Position numbers and translations under genes: made by a program | The notes under the pieces: generated by a model | The model's database searches: none | What the model was told of the DNA's origin: nothing | What the model saw: only the letters and a program-made list of their open reading frames with translations | Assembly: GCA_932294295.1 (NCBI GenBank) | Contig: OW028577.1 | Span: 6,103,501-6,167,500 of the forward strand | Reading direction: 5' to 3' | DNA length: 64,000 nucleotides | From: Alitta virens | Taxonomy: Eukaryota; Annelida; Polychaeta; Phyllodocida; Nereididae | Part shown: piece after piece, positions 1 to 11,415 of the stretch | Numbering within the stretch: position 1 is the stretch's first letter | How the letters are laid out: each line of letters begins with the position of its first letter

Positions 1-471
1 TCAAGGGGAGCAAGGCAAGATGGCATGAGAGGAATAAGCCTATAATCAAAATGGCATTTAAAGTGCCTATCGATCCGCAGACGTGCACAGCATGCCATGA
101 CTGAGACGTCTACATTGATCTTGACAAAGTTTTCGATGATTCTCTTTCTATTCTATCTGTGCATTTGAATTCAGACCCACCCAAGCAGATGTGAACGGTA
201 TATCAAATGCAATTGCATGCGGTGTTGATTCCCCACAAGATGCCACTGGAAACTGTTTTTTGTTTGATTTATTCAATCTTGATGCTCCAAGCAAGGCAAG
301 CATCCGAGCATGATCATGACTAAAATGCTTGTATGTTGTTCAAATAAAAAACACAGCAAGTGGCACACTCAGATGTGCAACGACATACAACATGAGCCAA
401 GCTGTATCAAACGGGAAACAAGGACAGTAAACAAAAAAATGTGTAGCATGTTTTAGTTTGCAGGCCATACA

Positions 472-612
472 TACATGGCCAATTGTGCCACATTTGGATA
501 AATGCATGGAAAACGCATGGTTTTTGTCTCATTATAATTAGCTATAAACCATGCATTTTCCATGCGTTTTATCCTTCTCATGGAAAACGCACATGGCTCA
601 TTTGGCCATGTA
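472..612. mobile_element. Hairpin MITE, family 1, copy 1
   Basis: Short palindromic element. The outer arm ACATGGCCAA-TGTGCCAC returns inverted at the right end as a GGCCATGT-type terminus. Inner arms built around GCGTTTTCCATG face each other across an AT-rich centre. A second copy lies at 59328-59488. No coding capacity is seen. The rest of 1-905 shows no gene I can support. Confidence 0.7.
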
Positions 613-905
613 CTATCTCAGCATTACGTCTACCAGGACATTTAGTATCATGACTTACCCAGCAAGATTAATCTCATAATTACTCCTATGTTTAGCTGTT
701 GTTAATACAAGGTGACTTAGCATCAGAGCAATAACAAGTCATTTACAAAATGTAAAATGATACTCTGCCTTGTCATGTATCTTTCAAAGAACCCAATACC
801 CACGCAACAAATCTGACAAACTGCCTAGTGTATTTCAGCTATCTTTCATTCCAGTCATTTGTTTATGCTAATTAGGTTTTCATTCATTTATTTTTCACCG
901 AACAG

Positions 906-2806
906 GTCAGCAAGTACGGATTCGGCACCTTTCCATAAATGGTTTACTTCCTGCAACCAATGACTACATGACGTATGAGGGTTCCATGACGCAACCAGGG
1001 TGCCACGAGACAGTCACGTGGATCATCATGAACAGACCTATCTACGTCACTACTCAACATGTCAGTTTAATTGTGTTGCAATTTTTAAATAACAAATGAA
1101 GTACTAAGACAGTGATACTAGCGCTAAATAAAATACAAGGACCGCTGTAAACAATGAAGAGATGTCGTAGTAGTTGTAATATTTATTGTTGTACAAATTC
1201 AAAATTTGGACCTTTGAGTTATACAGTTAGTTCCACAAAATATGGTTGACCCTAGACAGCTGTAGCGACCTATTCCAGGTTGCAGCTACAAAAATAAAAT
1301 AAAATAAAATGGGTAATTGTATGGAATCTATCTAATATGGTGCTGCATGTACTTTTATAAGATCGGACTTTTAGTAGCCAGCTATAGTCAGACATTTCTG
1401 GTTAGTGGCAGGTAGCATCGTATAGCAGAAGTTGTCTAGCTTTGTCAATCTGACAGGTCGTTTTTAATGAAACTAACTGTACAACAACGAGTACCTTACC
1501 ACCCAACCACAGCTTCATCTATACATTTGTGCCGCTTAAACATTATATTTGGTATATTTGTGGTACGACTGTGTTGGCACTTGTCATTCATTTAAACTGC
1601 AAACTTTACTGACACACAGCTGTGCAATTCACATACAGAAAGGACACGAGTTTCACTGTCAATCACTCTCCTACTACTCGTTAGTAAAGCCTGGTTCTTG
1701 GCTGATTTGGAGTAAAGCAAGGAGCGGCTATGTCTCCCTAAGCTTCTTTGATCACAGGTCTGTGACTGTGGAAGCAAACCATTTCTTTTGGGACCACTTA
1801 GCTTCTGACCTCTTCCGAAACTGGAAGCAAAGGCATTTGATGTGGGCGATAAATGAGAAGGGTACCCACGTGGCTCGGCGTGTTGGGTCACAAGTTCATT
1901 TGCGTTGGCGATCCACCAGCAGTTGCCTGATGAATACAGTGTTTCTAATGCTATAAATAAAAATTTCAGTGACAAAATAAGAGTTTCTACGAGAGTAAAA
2001 GCCAAACAGTAATCATATATTAATGCAGGACAATCTAAAAACAGAATTTACACTTTAATAAAACATTGGTTTGAAAGAATATTTTACTAAAATGGACCTT
2101 ACCAAAGAATTTTGGTTACAGCAACAATTGAGATAAGTGGTTAACTTGACCATCTGACTGGTGAATTGAACCGAAAATGGTCAATTCAACCAATTGAAAT
2201 ATATTTGTTTGATCATTCAAAAATGTTGGTAACGTTTTGATAAAAACATTGGGGGTAAAACAACTAATCATGTTGTATTGGTACTCTCTGTGATAACATT
2301 TTATAACAATGCACTGCTTTTACTTCTATACGACGATCTTAGATTTCTAGCTCTCAGTTTTGCAATGAGTAAACTCGCTGATTTAGCATGTTAACATTGG
2401 AACAAAGATTTGTCCGGTGAACGTGGCTGATGTGTCCCGAGGAGAGAGGGTCGTCTGGCCTGCCATTTAATTATTAAAAGGTCCAACCAGGGCATAATTT
2501 GTTTTGTAGCCAGAGATTCTAACGATGTGGCTTGGCATTTCAGATGAAAATCCTCAGAGATATTATGCAAGGGGATAAAAATAACCCAAAAGTAACGATG
2601 GAGAATAACGCAAGACCCACCACGCCTCTAAATAGCAGGCCAGTCCGGACTAACATTAACTTTCCTATTCCTGTAAGTGTCTTTTTTTTGTGCAACTAAA
2701 TCACTTGCAATAGAAATGGACCCATACTGTCCTTCTATGATATTAACACGTTTTGTTTTCCATCAGAGCAAAGGATGTACCATGGAGAAGGAAATGTATT
2801 ATCAAG
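906..2806 (+). CDS. CA10/CA11-like: Carbonic-anhydrase-related protein (CA10/CA11 type), 3' exons
   Basis: I read three exons: 906-1060 (AG acceptor before it, GTCAGT donor after), 2544-2672 (acceptor TTTCAG, donor GTAAGT) and 2767-2806 (acceptor CATCAG, donor GTGGGT). The first encodes the family block D-Y-M-T-Y-E-G-S-M-T, then P-G-C-x-E-T-V-x-W-I-I-M-N-R-P-I-Y-V-T. The second ends in the CARP-typical R-P-V-R-T-N-I-N-F. Vertebrate CA10/CA11 carry the same two blocks in the same order near the C-terminus. These are secreted, catalytically inactive carbonic-anhydrase-fold proteins that bind neurexins; for this copy the role is inferred by family. The N-terminal half is off the left edge. I did not find a convincing last exon with a stop, so the 3' end is open. 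The third exon is the least certain. Confidence 0.82.
1224..1479 (+). mobile_element. TA-flanked MITE, CAGTTAGTT family, copy 1
   Basis: Bounded by TA on both sides. The termini are CAGTTAGTT and AACTAACTG, and the interior carries the shared GTCGAC/CTAG and CAGGTCGTTTTTAATGAAAC blocks also found at 4083, 16072, 27823, 39947 and 63734. It sits in an intron of the CARP gene. A TA target with CAGT-type ends is typical of Tc1/mariner-like non-autonomous elements. Confidence 0.75.
1480..2543. other. CARP intron remainder, no assignable gene
   Basis: Two overlapping open frames on opposite strands (about 1549-1956 on + and 1592-2005 on -) are longer than expected by chance in this AT-rich DNA. 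Neither shows a protein family I recognise, and they lie inside an intron. This may be a repeat remnant. Nothing else is seen. Confidence 0.4.
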
Positions 2807-4880
2807 GTGGGTATTGGACTTCCAGATCGATGGTATGTATGGTTAAGTTGGTAGGTTTTGAAAGAAGGTTAGCTGCCCAAGTTCGTTTATAGAGGAACAT
2901 GGCTTATGAACCTTACAAAATGTAATATCCAGTAGATTCAGATTCAGATTGACTCCTACTACGTCCATGAAAAACTCAAATATTAATACATTATGACATA
3001 TCCATTTCAGCAGAGCAATTGAATATAGTAGTTTATTTATACCCAAAAAACAAAACTGGTGCCGTATAGAGGGAAAGCCAAAAATACAATGTGCATCTCT
3101 CTAAATTTCTGGTGTTACGCATAACTTAGAAACTATTAATTACCATTCAAAACTGTCAAATGGAGTTTCAAAAGTGGCTTATTTAACATTAGCTGCCTTT
3201 TTTCCTGTTAAAACATGACACAAAGATGAACAATGATTACATCACTGTGTGGACAATCCTGATTTACAAAGTGAAAAAAACTGAAACTCCCATTGGTTAT
3301 TTTTGTAAAATCAAATTTGACTGTATAACTCTTTTTAGTTTGTTAAAGATCCATTGGGTTTGTGAAAAACCAAATTTGTCCCCAATTTTATTTAGATTGT
3401 AAAAGAGCGATCAACATAAATGCAAATAGGACAAGGCTCTTTACAATCATCAACCTTAAGGATTTAACATCTACGATTTTTTTTTTCATGCCAATGGCTG
3501 AGTTCTATGGAACAACTATGTTACCTACAAATACCCTTTACAGTTTATATTTATTTGCAACCAGTTCAGTGTACTTGCTCATATGTTTTGATCTGTGGAG
3601 TTCGTTCATTTGTTCCAGCCAGTGTTTGGGACAGAAGCTGATAATCTGGTTCACCCACCTAAATGAAGACTTAATATTCTCAGCAACACGCAACTTATTA
3701 TCAATATCAAGGAATAGAAGATCAAGACATCATCTATTCTTATCACTACTCATTATGCTATTACAGCATTGCCATTCATGTGGATTGAATTCAGGTCAAA
3801 GACTTGCCAAAAGGGGTAACTGATTAGCAATATAACAGATTATCATAAGAACTGTTCTTAATCGCAAAATGTGCCAATGGTATAAACAGCTGTAAATGCA
3901 TCATAACTGTACAAAGTTTTATGAATCCATCATTTGTATTTTATGTTGTGTAGGCAGGTCATACATTGCATTAACAGTTGTATCACTATCATTATTAATC
4001 TGTAATTTTACATTTAGACATGCTATTTTGTGCACTGCATTGAATGTAGAGTTTATGGGCACTCTAACAAGATAACTACGCACAGTTAGTTTCATAAAAT
4101 ACGGTCGACTCTAGCTGTCTGTAGCGACCTATACCTGGCTGTGGTCTAAACATGCATCACCAGATAAATGTAAACCTTGGTAAATGTAAGAAATTAATCT
4201 AATATATCATAAATATGTACTTTTAGATCCGGTTTTGAGTGGCCAGCTATGACAGCTTTGTCTAGTTTCAATTTGACGGGCCGTTTTTAATGAAACTAAA
4301 TGTAGATGAGGTGCTGTTTGATTTTCGAGGTACTTGTGTAAAATGCTTTGCTTTAATTAAAATTGCACATTGTTTGCTTATGTTGGTGAAGGTGTGACAT
4401 TTTAAATGTTAAAATAAACATCCAAACACAGAAAAACTCTGATTTACTAAGTCGTATGTTGCCATGCATATTGGAACTAAATGAAGGTATTGAACTTCTG
4501 CCCTCTGGTGGATTGATTGGAACTCTCACAGCCTTTGTCACACTGCCATCATTTCTGAAAAATCTTGCTGGACCTGACAGAGAGAAGTCAACCACACCTA
4601 TATGCAACTGTTCCAATTAGGAAATATAATGAACTGATATTCTTTTCATGTAATGCAGTTCCAGGAGCCCTCTGAAATGTATAATTTCTGTACAGTAAAA
4701 CTGGGGTGATCAGTAACGCAGGGATAATAAGGAACAAAGTGTGAAAACTGCAGTTTTAGATGTCAGGGTGCCTTTACACAATTCAACGAAAGGCAACTAT
4801 ATGTGTATGGCTTTTCACCAGAAAAAATACCTTCCTTTAAACTGAGTCACCATTTTCTGGACTTTGTTTTTCTTTTTCAA
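2807..4880. other. Intergenic or 3' intronic DNA, no gene recognised
   Basis: AT-rich sequence with short open frames only, none with a recognisable domain or supported splice sites. The only structured feature I see is the MITE at 4083-4302. A terminal CARP exon could be hidden here. Confidence 0.4.
4083..4302 (+). mobile_element. TA-flanked MITE, CAGTTAGTT family, copy 2
   Basis: Starts CAGTTAGTTTCATAAAATA and ends TTTTTAATGAAACTAAATG, followed by TA. It is shorter than the copy at 1224 because of an internal deletion. The left TA is mutated. Confidence 0.7.
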
Positions 4881-6050
4881 ATCTGTCCATCATCACCCCT
4901 GTGTCTTCCTTCCATCACCCCAGTGTGCGGAACCAGTGTATGGTATCAAATGGTTTTTCATGGGCAGACCCTTTTGCAAAACACATTCCTGATGACCTCT
5001 TATGCATTTAGTTGACAACATGTTTTGCCTTAATGATTTCTTAAATTGTCAGATTTCAGGAGGTCAGGTGCAAACAGTATATATACTATATACCATCCAG
5101 AGTTTCAGATCCAACTGGAAGCCATTTATATAATCGAGGCATACATCTCTTTAAAGAAAGTAACATATCAATTTAATCAAAAGAAAAGTCTGATTCAAGC
5201 AGTCACATGATATCTTAGAAAGAATCTCACCCTAGATAGTGTCCATAGAAATCTAGAGTAATCTAGTAATCTAGATATTGTTATTTTGACCAAGTCTTTG
5301 CCGCAACTTCCAAGGATGATGTGGAGACAGGGGGCAGCACTGTCTATGAGCTACGCGAATGACCTCTTGAGGATCTGCTATGAGTTAGCAGAGGACAAGT
5401 CCAAATTGCAGCTGACCCAAAAAAAATTAAAATACCTAAAGATAAATTAATGTTATACTGCCTTCACTTTCAGAACAATTCCGCGCAGTTAAATCATCTG
5501 CTTTTTAATGGGGCAAGATTTTCTATTTACCTTCTTGCCCTCCACCTGTGCCAGATGTAAAATCAAGAGACAAGTTGAATTTATTTAGGTCGTTGAGTTC
5601 CCATGAATATGCAAATAAATGTAAATTAGTTATCAAGAAATAAAAAAAAACTTTTTCTGGCCATGAGCACATTGTTAGTATGTGATAAACCATCCTTTAA
5701 CTGTTAGCTTTTTGCCGTGTGAAGAATTAGTCTTCTGTTTTGGTTTTTGTACAATTTTTACTGGCTTTCATGTGAAACCTCAAATGATTTTTGAGTAAGA
5801 TGAGGACTTTGTGATGGCCAGTTCAACATACCCCAATGAAATAAACAAGACCTTAGAGACACAGGAAGTGTTCACATTAGGATGAACTTCCATTTATGTG
5901 TCCTCTGGCCATGGAGTCACTAGAGACTCCATGCTCTGGCACTTCAGGGTAAACCATTTTTGTGATTCTTAAATCATAAAAGTATACCTCTATGCTTTAT
6001 TGAACATATATGCTTAAGGTGTTGTATTTATTTTGCTGTTGATTTTTTTT

Positions 6051-6081
6051 AACCCTCAGTGAACAAAGTTCGAAGAGGGTT
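6051..6081. repeat. Nested hairpin in unit 1 flank
   Basis: AACCCTC pairs with GAGGGTT, and an inner GAAC-AAA-GTTC stem lies between them. Units 2 and 3 carry the same hairpin at 17859-17889 and 29610-29640, with a C in place of T that extends the inner stem to CGAAC/GTTCG. It is probably the end or fold of an old repeat. Function unknown. Confidence 0.5.
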
Positions 6082-7607
6082 ATTTTTATCACCAATGTCT
6101 GGACAGCGGCTGGGTTGGCTTGCGCAACACTTTCGTTTCCGGAGCAAAACTCTTAACACTAATACAGTTACCCTTATGAAATTTTGTACAGTAATACTCT
6201 GTATGGCCTTGTGCTGCCTTTTGATAGTCACATTGACATACGTTGGCTATGTTTACAAAATTTGGAAATAATTGAAACAATTTTAATTTTCGATTCCGGA
6301 GCACAAATCATACATTACTGCACCTACATGCTGAAAGTGCATTAATTTTTCTGTTTCCTGAGCAGAACTTAGACATAGAATACATGCATACAAAACTTCA
6401 TCGGAATATACCAAAAATAATCGAGAGGTATTGTTTGGGGTTCCATGACCAATAATGAGATATTTTATATAGTGAGGAAAACATTAAAATTTGGTACTTT
6501 TGCAAACCCCCATATCAATGACACTATGATTCTTACATCAGTGAAAACTTGCTAATAACATTACTAAATTATAGTACTTTCACTACACTTTGACATTCGT
6601 TTCATCCTCCTTTTTTTCATAATAATGGAAATCTGGTAAAAATGCTATGAAAATCTGTGTTGTTTCCTACATATTCCCTAGTTAGCATCCCATACTTTGC
6701 AATGATAGTCATAAAAACTAGGTTGTAGTATTCAATTATAATTTAATATTTGATCATACTATGTTCAACCCAGTTAACAGTTTTTGTTTACACTTAGCAA
6801 TTCATAATAATTAGTTGCATAATAATCCAAATATAATGTTTTCTTAATATAATATAATTGAAACACCAGTGAAGTTTTTGGCAATGAATGAAAAAGTAAA
6901 TTAGTTCTAGCAAGCTGAATTTTCTTTACTCTGTATAAAATCTTTGAAACGGACAAAATTAAATGGCAGAAAAGGTATATACAGTACTTTTGATGTTCAA
7001 CTGCGTTAATCTGAACAGAATGGATTGCTATTAATATTTTCACCTATGTCATGTAATGAACAAATGGAGAAATTCAATAGTTAAAAAATTAGGACATCTT
7101 GGACTAGTTTGCATCGCGTAAAAGGCTACATAGGCCAAGAGGTAATCGTTTTGGTTCATCACACACTATATTATAGCCAAAACAATGGTCATCTTGGATG
7201 ACTGGATACTGCTTATTTCGAACACTGAGTGAAACTTCATCAGGGTAAGTGCATTTGTGTTGGAGTTCTGCTCCGGAAACGAATGTGTGGGTTAGAGTTC
7301 TGCACTGGAAACAAAAGTGTAATGCTTGCTCTCCTGCCTTTCTGTCTGACTACCACTGAACAATTTTAATGATGCCTGTATGCTATGCGTGATTCCCTGA
7401 GGGTTTTGCTGCAGCACCTCATGTTTTTATTTGCTACAAAAAAACACACAAAAAACAACAACAAAACAAAAACACAAATGGTGCAGAATAAAAGACTGAT
7501 TTATTTTGTTAGTCGGGTATACATTAAATAAGAAAGACACTGACTATATACATTAAAAAAAATAGCAAGTATATAAATAAAACTTTTATAAATGTTTTTT
7601 CTCAATC

Positions 7608-7689
7608 ACCTCATGAATATAAGAAGTACAGTTTGAAATGCTTCGTAACCTTCATAGCATATTGTGATAAAGACTCCCACAGTGACCCT
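7608..7689 (-). pseudogene. Relic fragment of a TRPV-A exon
   Basis: About 80 bp, aligned with few mismatches to the S2-region of TRPV-A exon 2 (the I-x-x-C-Y-E-G-Y-E-A-F-Q-T segment at about 8860-8940), in the same orientation, but lying downstream of the TRPV-A stop. The frame is still open across the piece. It recurs at the same place in units 2 and 3 (about 19359-19440 and 31110-31191), so it predates the array expansion. Confidence 0.75.
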
Positions 7690-8142
7690 AACCCTTTTTT
7701 GAATAACTTAAGAAAATTACAATCAGGTTTTCATATCTTTCAACACTAATTTGTTATCTAGCTTGCATGTATCATTTGTGATTTACAAGAATGAGAAATA
7801 GCATCGTGAAATTAATATCTTATCTTGAAATTAAGAATTAATATATTATCTTGATATTAAGAAGTGATATATTGTCTTGAAAAGAATTTGCTTTTCATGG
7901 TTGAATTATGGTTCTTACATAGTTACTAACCATAGAAACGATATCAGATATCTCATCATTTACATAAAGGTGAAATAGAGAAAGAAACATTTTGTGTGAA
8001 ATATGTCACTAAGGGACTGAATATTAAGAAACTGATAAAAGCATACATTCTGAATATAATAAGTGATATCGGTTTATCATAAACATTTACATATTTATAG
8101 ATTTCAAAAGCTTATCAAATTGTGAACCCATACAGTGATGAA

Positions 8143-10847
8143 TTACACACATGTGGCAGGTTGAGATGTTTGAACATAAAACAGCCATTTTCCTGTGCCT
8201 TCATCATAGTTGATGAACTTGCTGTTGAATTTTTTGACCAGCCATGGAAATGCACGTCTCTCTAGGAGCAGAATTGCAGCAGCCCTGTTTCTGATCCAAA
8301 TTAGATCTCTGTAAGGAGCCAACTTGGCATAGGTCTCACTCATAGCAGCAATCAGCATATTGAGAAGGAGGATAATTGTCAAACAGATAAAGAAGACAAA
8401 TACGGAGATGACAATGTGCTTGCTCTCAACCTTTTCAAAATGAGGAACGGTACCAAATCCATGCATGTAATTGAACATGGTGAAAACAGAAATCCCAATT
8501 TCACCAAACCCCTCAATGCCATGGTTCTGGTTGAACAATACAAGGGTCATGGTGCCACCAAATGCTGCTAACATTATGACAAACACAAAGCCAAAGCTGA
8601 TGATGTCAGTGAAAAGAACATAGTGCATGATTGTGCCAAAGTAGCCAGTCATTTGACAACCTTGAAGAAAGAAAAGAAAGAAATAGCAACCAAAGACAAA
8701 AGCAACAGCAGTGTTGAATAGGCAGACTTCAGAAAAAATTACAAGCCTCAGTAAAGCCAAGATCTGAGCAGTTGCATGGATCAGCATGACACCTCGAAAT
8801 ATATTCACCTTCAGGACCACAGCAGCTGGTGCTTTGTACATCTTTTTATGAAACTGCCTAGTCAGTCTCATGAATATCAGAATTACAGTTTGAAATGCTT
8901 CGTAACCTTCATAGCATATTATGATAAAGACTCCCATACTGACCATTGCAACATAAAACTGCAGAGAACGAGATTCCCAAATCATCTCACAGAAACACAC
9001 TTTGGTAGCATTTGCACTGGTGTGGTTCAGTTTGTCAGTCTTCTGAAGCGATTCTGTCAAGAATGTCATAGGCATCTTATAGCAGGCCGCCATAAATACA
9101 ATGTGAGACAAGAACCACAGGTAAAAATTGTATGCATAGTACTTCCACTTGTTCTCAACCCAATTTTTAATGAGAGGCAAAGAGAAGACGGGCAGAGTTT
9201 TAGGATTCAGGCTTTGATAAATTAGCAAATCCATCACATTAGATCTACTGATGCACTTCTTCTGAGCTATAACAGGGTCTATCTCAATCAAGTCATAGCC
9301 TGCGTATGTGATTTTTCCAAAGCGCCATACTGTTGTGCGATGCACACCTTCTATATTTACTATGAAGTCGATCATAGCATGTGCCCCCAACTTCGCCGCT
9401 AGAGTCAGAGGAGTGTAGCCATCGTTGTTCTCAATGTAAAGCATGTGGGTCTTGAAGTTGACATCATCTTGAGCTGTCCATTGGGTCAGATCCTGATTTT
9501 TTTTCAAAGAGTACCACAGTCGAGATGCCTGACTTTTCAGAACTGCCTCAAATGTATTTTTAGCCTCAACAGCATCTTCAACACCAAGTTCCACCAGTAC
9601 ATGCAAAATGGTGTTGCCATTTGGCTGATCTTTGGCATCGACTTCGGCTCCATGATAGACCAGCTTGTCAAAAATTTCCACATTACCATTCCAACAAGCC
9701 ACATGCAGCGCCAGGCTGGAGACCTTCATTTTGTCTATGAAGTATGTACCTTCTATATGAACTGCGATCAGTTCCTCAATATCAGGCCTGTCGAGTTTCA
9801 TGAACATGTCATCAATCACTTCTGACATACCATTGGCTACTGCGCAGTGGACAGCAGTGCATCCTTCGAAAAGAGGCGCATCTCTTAAAACGTAAGTAAG
9901 TAATTTTTGGTCTGCTGACTTAATGATAAGTTTACTTACTTCATTGCACTGACTTCCAGTTGCATAAATAAGACACGATTTACTTTCAATGATTTCTAAG
10001 TTTAAACCAATCCCAATGTCAATGAGATGGGCACATAAAATGGTGAACTTGTTAGTGAGGTTGAACTGGCAACATTCCCAGAGCTCTTTCTTCAGGACAT
10101 CCACATCATGGGACCACTTCTTCAGCCATGCTGCATACCTTCAAAATGTGGGAACAAACAAGACAGATAAGGATATATGTTAAACAAAATTTCTACATTG
10201 TGTCATTTGATATCAGATTTATTTTAAATTTTGTAGTATTTCAATCGATGTAGTTCTCTTATACATAGGACAAACTACAGCACTTAACAGCAATAGTATA
10301 AAAAAAGGACTTAATGTCGATATATAAATATATATTTTTATCCTTATTATGATTTTTATTTATTTATTTATTTATTTTTAATTAAAACTGAATTTATTTA
10401 TCAATGATTGTGACAAGAACATTAGGAAATTTTACATGGTTACAAAATGCTACAGAACATTGCAAAAAGCTTTATTGAATAAATGAGCTTATACTCCACT
10501 TGTTCTAAGCGGGCAATAACCTACGAAAATATTAGTTATATCCCTCCGCCTTTGATGTCCGCATAAAACCAACAAAAATGTTAGTAAACTCCCTCCTATT
10601 CGGGATATAACTAATACATAATTTAAAGTTTATCAGGCCATAACCAACAATGAATTTAAGTTGAATGGCATTACCTGTCTTCTTGGTCTGGTTTAATCTC
10701 CCCGGATACCCAGGAAGCTTCTTTGTTTTCAGGATCACAGACCACAAATGGATTATCATTTTCAGCAGGGGTAGAGCACTTCTTTGACGTCTCCCATTGT
10801 TTGTCATTCGATGAATCCGTGTTATGGATACTTCTTATGCGAACCAT
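8143..10847 (-). CDS. TRPV: TRPV-A1, intact TRPV-type cation channel (about 722 aa)
   Basis: Two coding exons: 10675-10847 (ATG at 10847, donor GTAATG) and 8143-10138 (acceptor TTTTGAAG). They join in phase 2 through a shared Arg codon into Y-A-A-W-L. The total of 2169 nt is a whole number of codons. TRPV architecture: ankyrin-like repeats at about 150-170, 198-225, 232-255 and 297-320; a W-R-F-G-K...E-I-D-P pre-S1 linker as in TRPV channels; membrane segments at about 395-412, 450-468, 500-524, 527-550, 565-585 (S5) and 632-656 (S6, ending L-N-M-L-I-A-A-M-S-E-T); then W-x-x-x-x-A-A-x-I-L-x-x-E-R at 672-685. The S1-S2 loop carries possible N-glycosylation sites. The pore loop reads Y-M-H-G-F-G-T (617-620 is HGFG), without the acidic residue of TRPV1-6 filters. 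It is probably a plasma-membrane sensory or calcium-permeable channel, by family. It lies about 570 bp downstream of TRPV-B1 on the same strand. Confidence 0.9.
10139..10674 (-). other. Intron of TRPV-A1
   Basis: Phase-2 intron between the short N-terminal exon and the large channel exon, with GT and AG ends on the minus strand. It holds AT-rich TATTTA repeats at about 10340-10380. The TRPV-B intron sits at the same codon position, so the two genes share their structure by descent. Confidence 0.75.
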
Positions 10848-11415
10848 TGTAGCTCCTTCTCCTGTTAGCACGTGAAGAGATGAGTCAGATCTGGTATGTT
10901 GATCAGTGCCTCACAATCATATCCACTGGCAATCACTAAAGTATGACACTCAATGATGTGTCCGGGCAACTGCAATTATACACCCACCATCGGTAATTAC
11001 TGGAGGTACTTTGTGTCCATTACTTGTCATGTCTGAATTGTTTATTTGACTGAATTTATAAATAATTCAGGCACATCCCGTGGAACTAATAGGACTGGAA
11101 TAAAGGTAATTTGCCCTAATGCGATCCTGGTCCTTCACATGATTTGGTGATTTCGCAACACAGGTCACGAATGAAAATTGAAAAATTACTAATATATTTA
11201 TGTATGAGTTTGTGAAAGAAAAATCTGTGAATCCAAATATAAGTACATGAAATAGTGAATATTAGTGATTCTAAACACACAAGATCTACTCAATAAATCT
11301 GAGGAAATTTCAAACGTAAAAATGTGTAAGTGAGCTTTACAAAGATTTTCTCTGTAATGGATCCATAAACTTTATCGTCATCAGCATCATTATCCTTATG
11401 TCCTGTGGGGAGTGA

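Larger units (their letters stand above)
4890..8142. other. Unit 1 left flank, non-coding
   Basis: The region downstream of TRPV-A1. It holds a hairpin at 6051-6081, two adjacent similar tracts around 7258-7320 (GGAGTTCTGCTCCGGAAACG-like and a variant), an A/C-rich run at 7436-7480, and a relic TRPV exon piece at 7608-7689. Open frames here are short and unsupported. The same region recurs at about 16800-19898 and 28551-31649. Confidence 0.6.

Noticed and set aside
3362..3823. 153-codon plus-strand open frame
   Set aside because: No recognisable family, AT-biased composition, no convincing splice sites or conservation evidence. Left unannotated.
8776..9825. Long plus-strand open frames opposite TRPV-A (149 and 126 codons), repeated in units 2 and 3
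   Set aside because: They are antisense shadows of the conserved TRPV exon, with no start or splice context and no family match.
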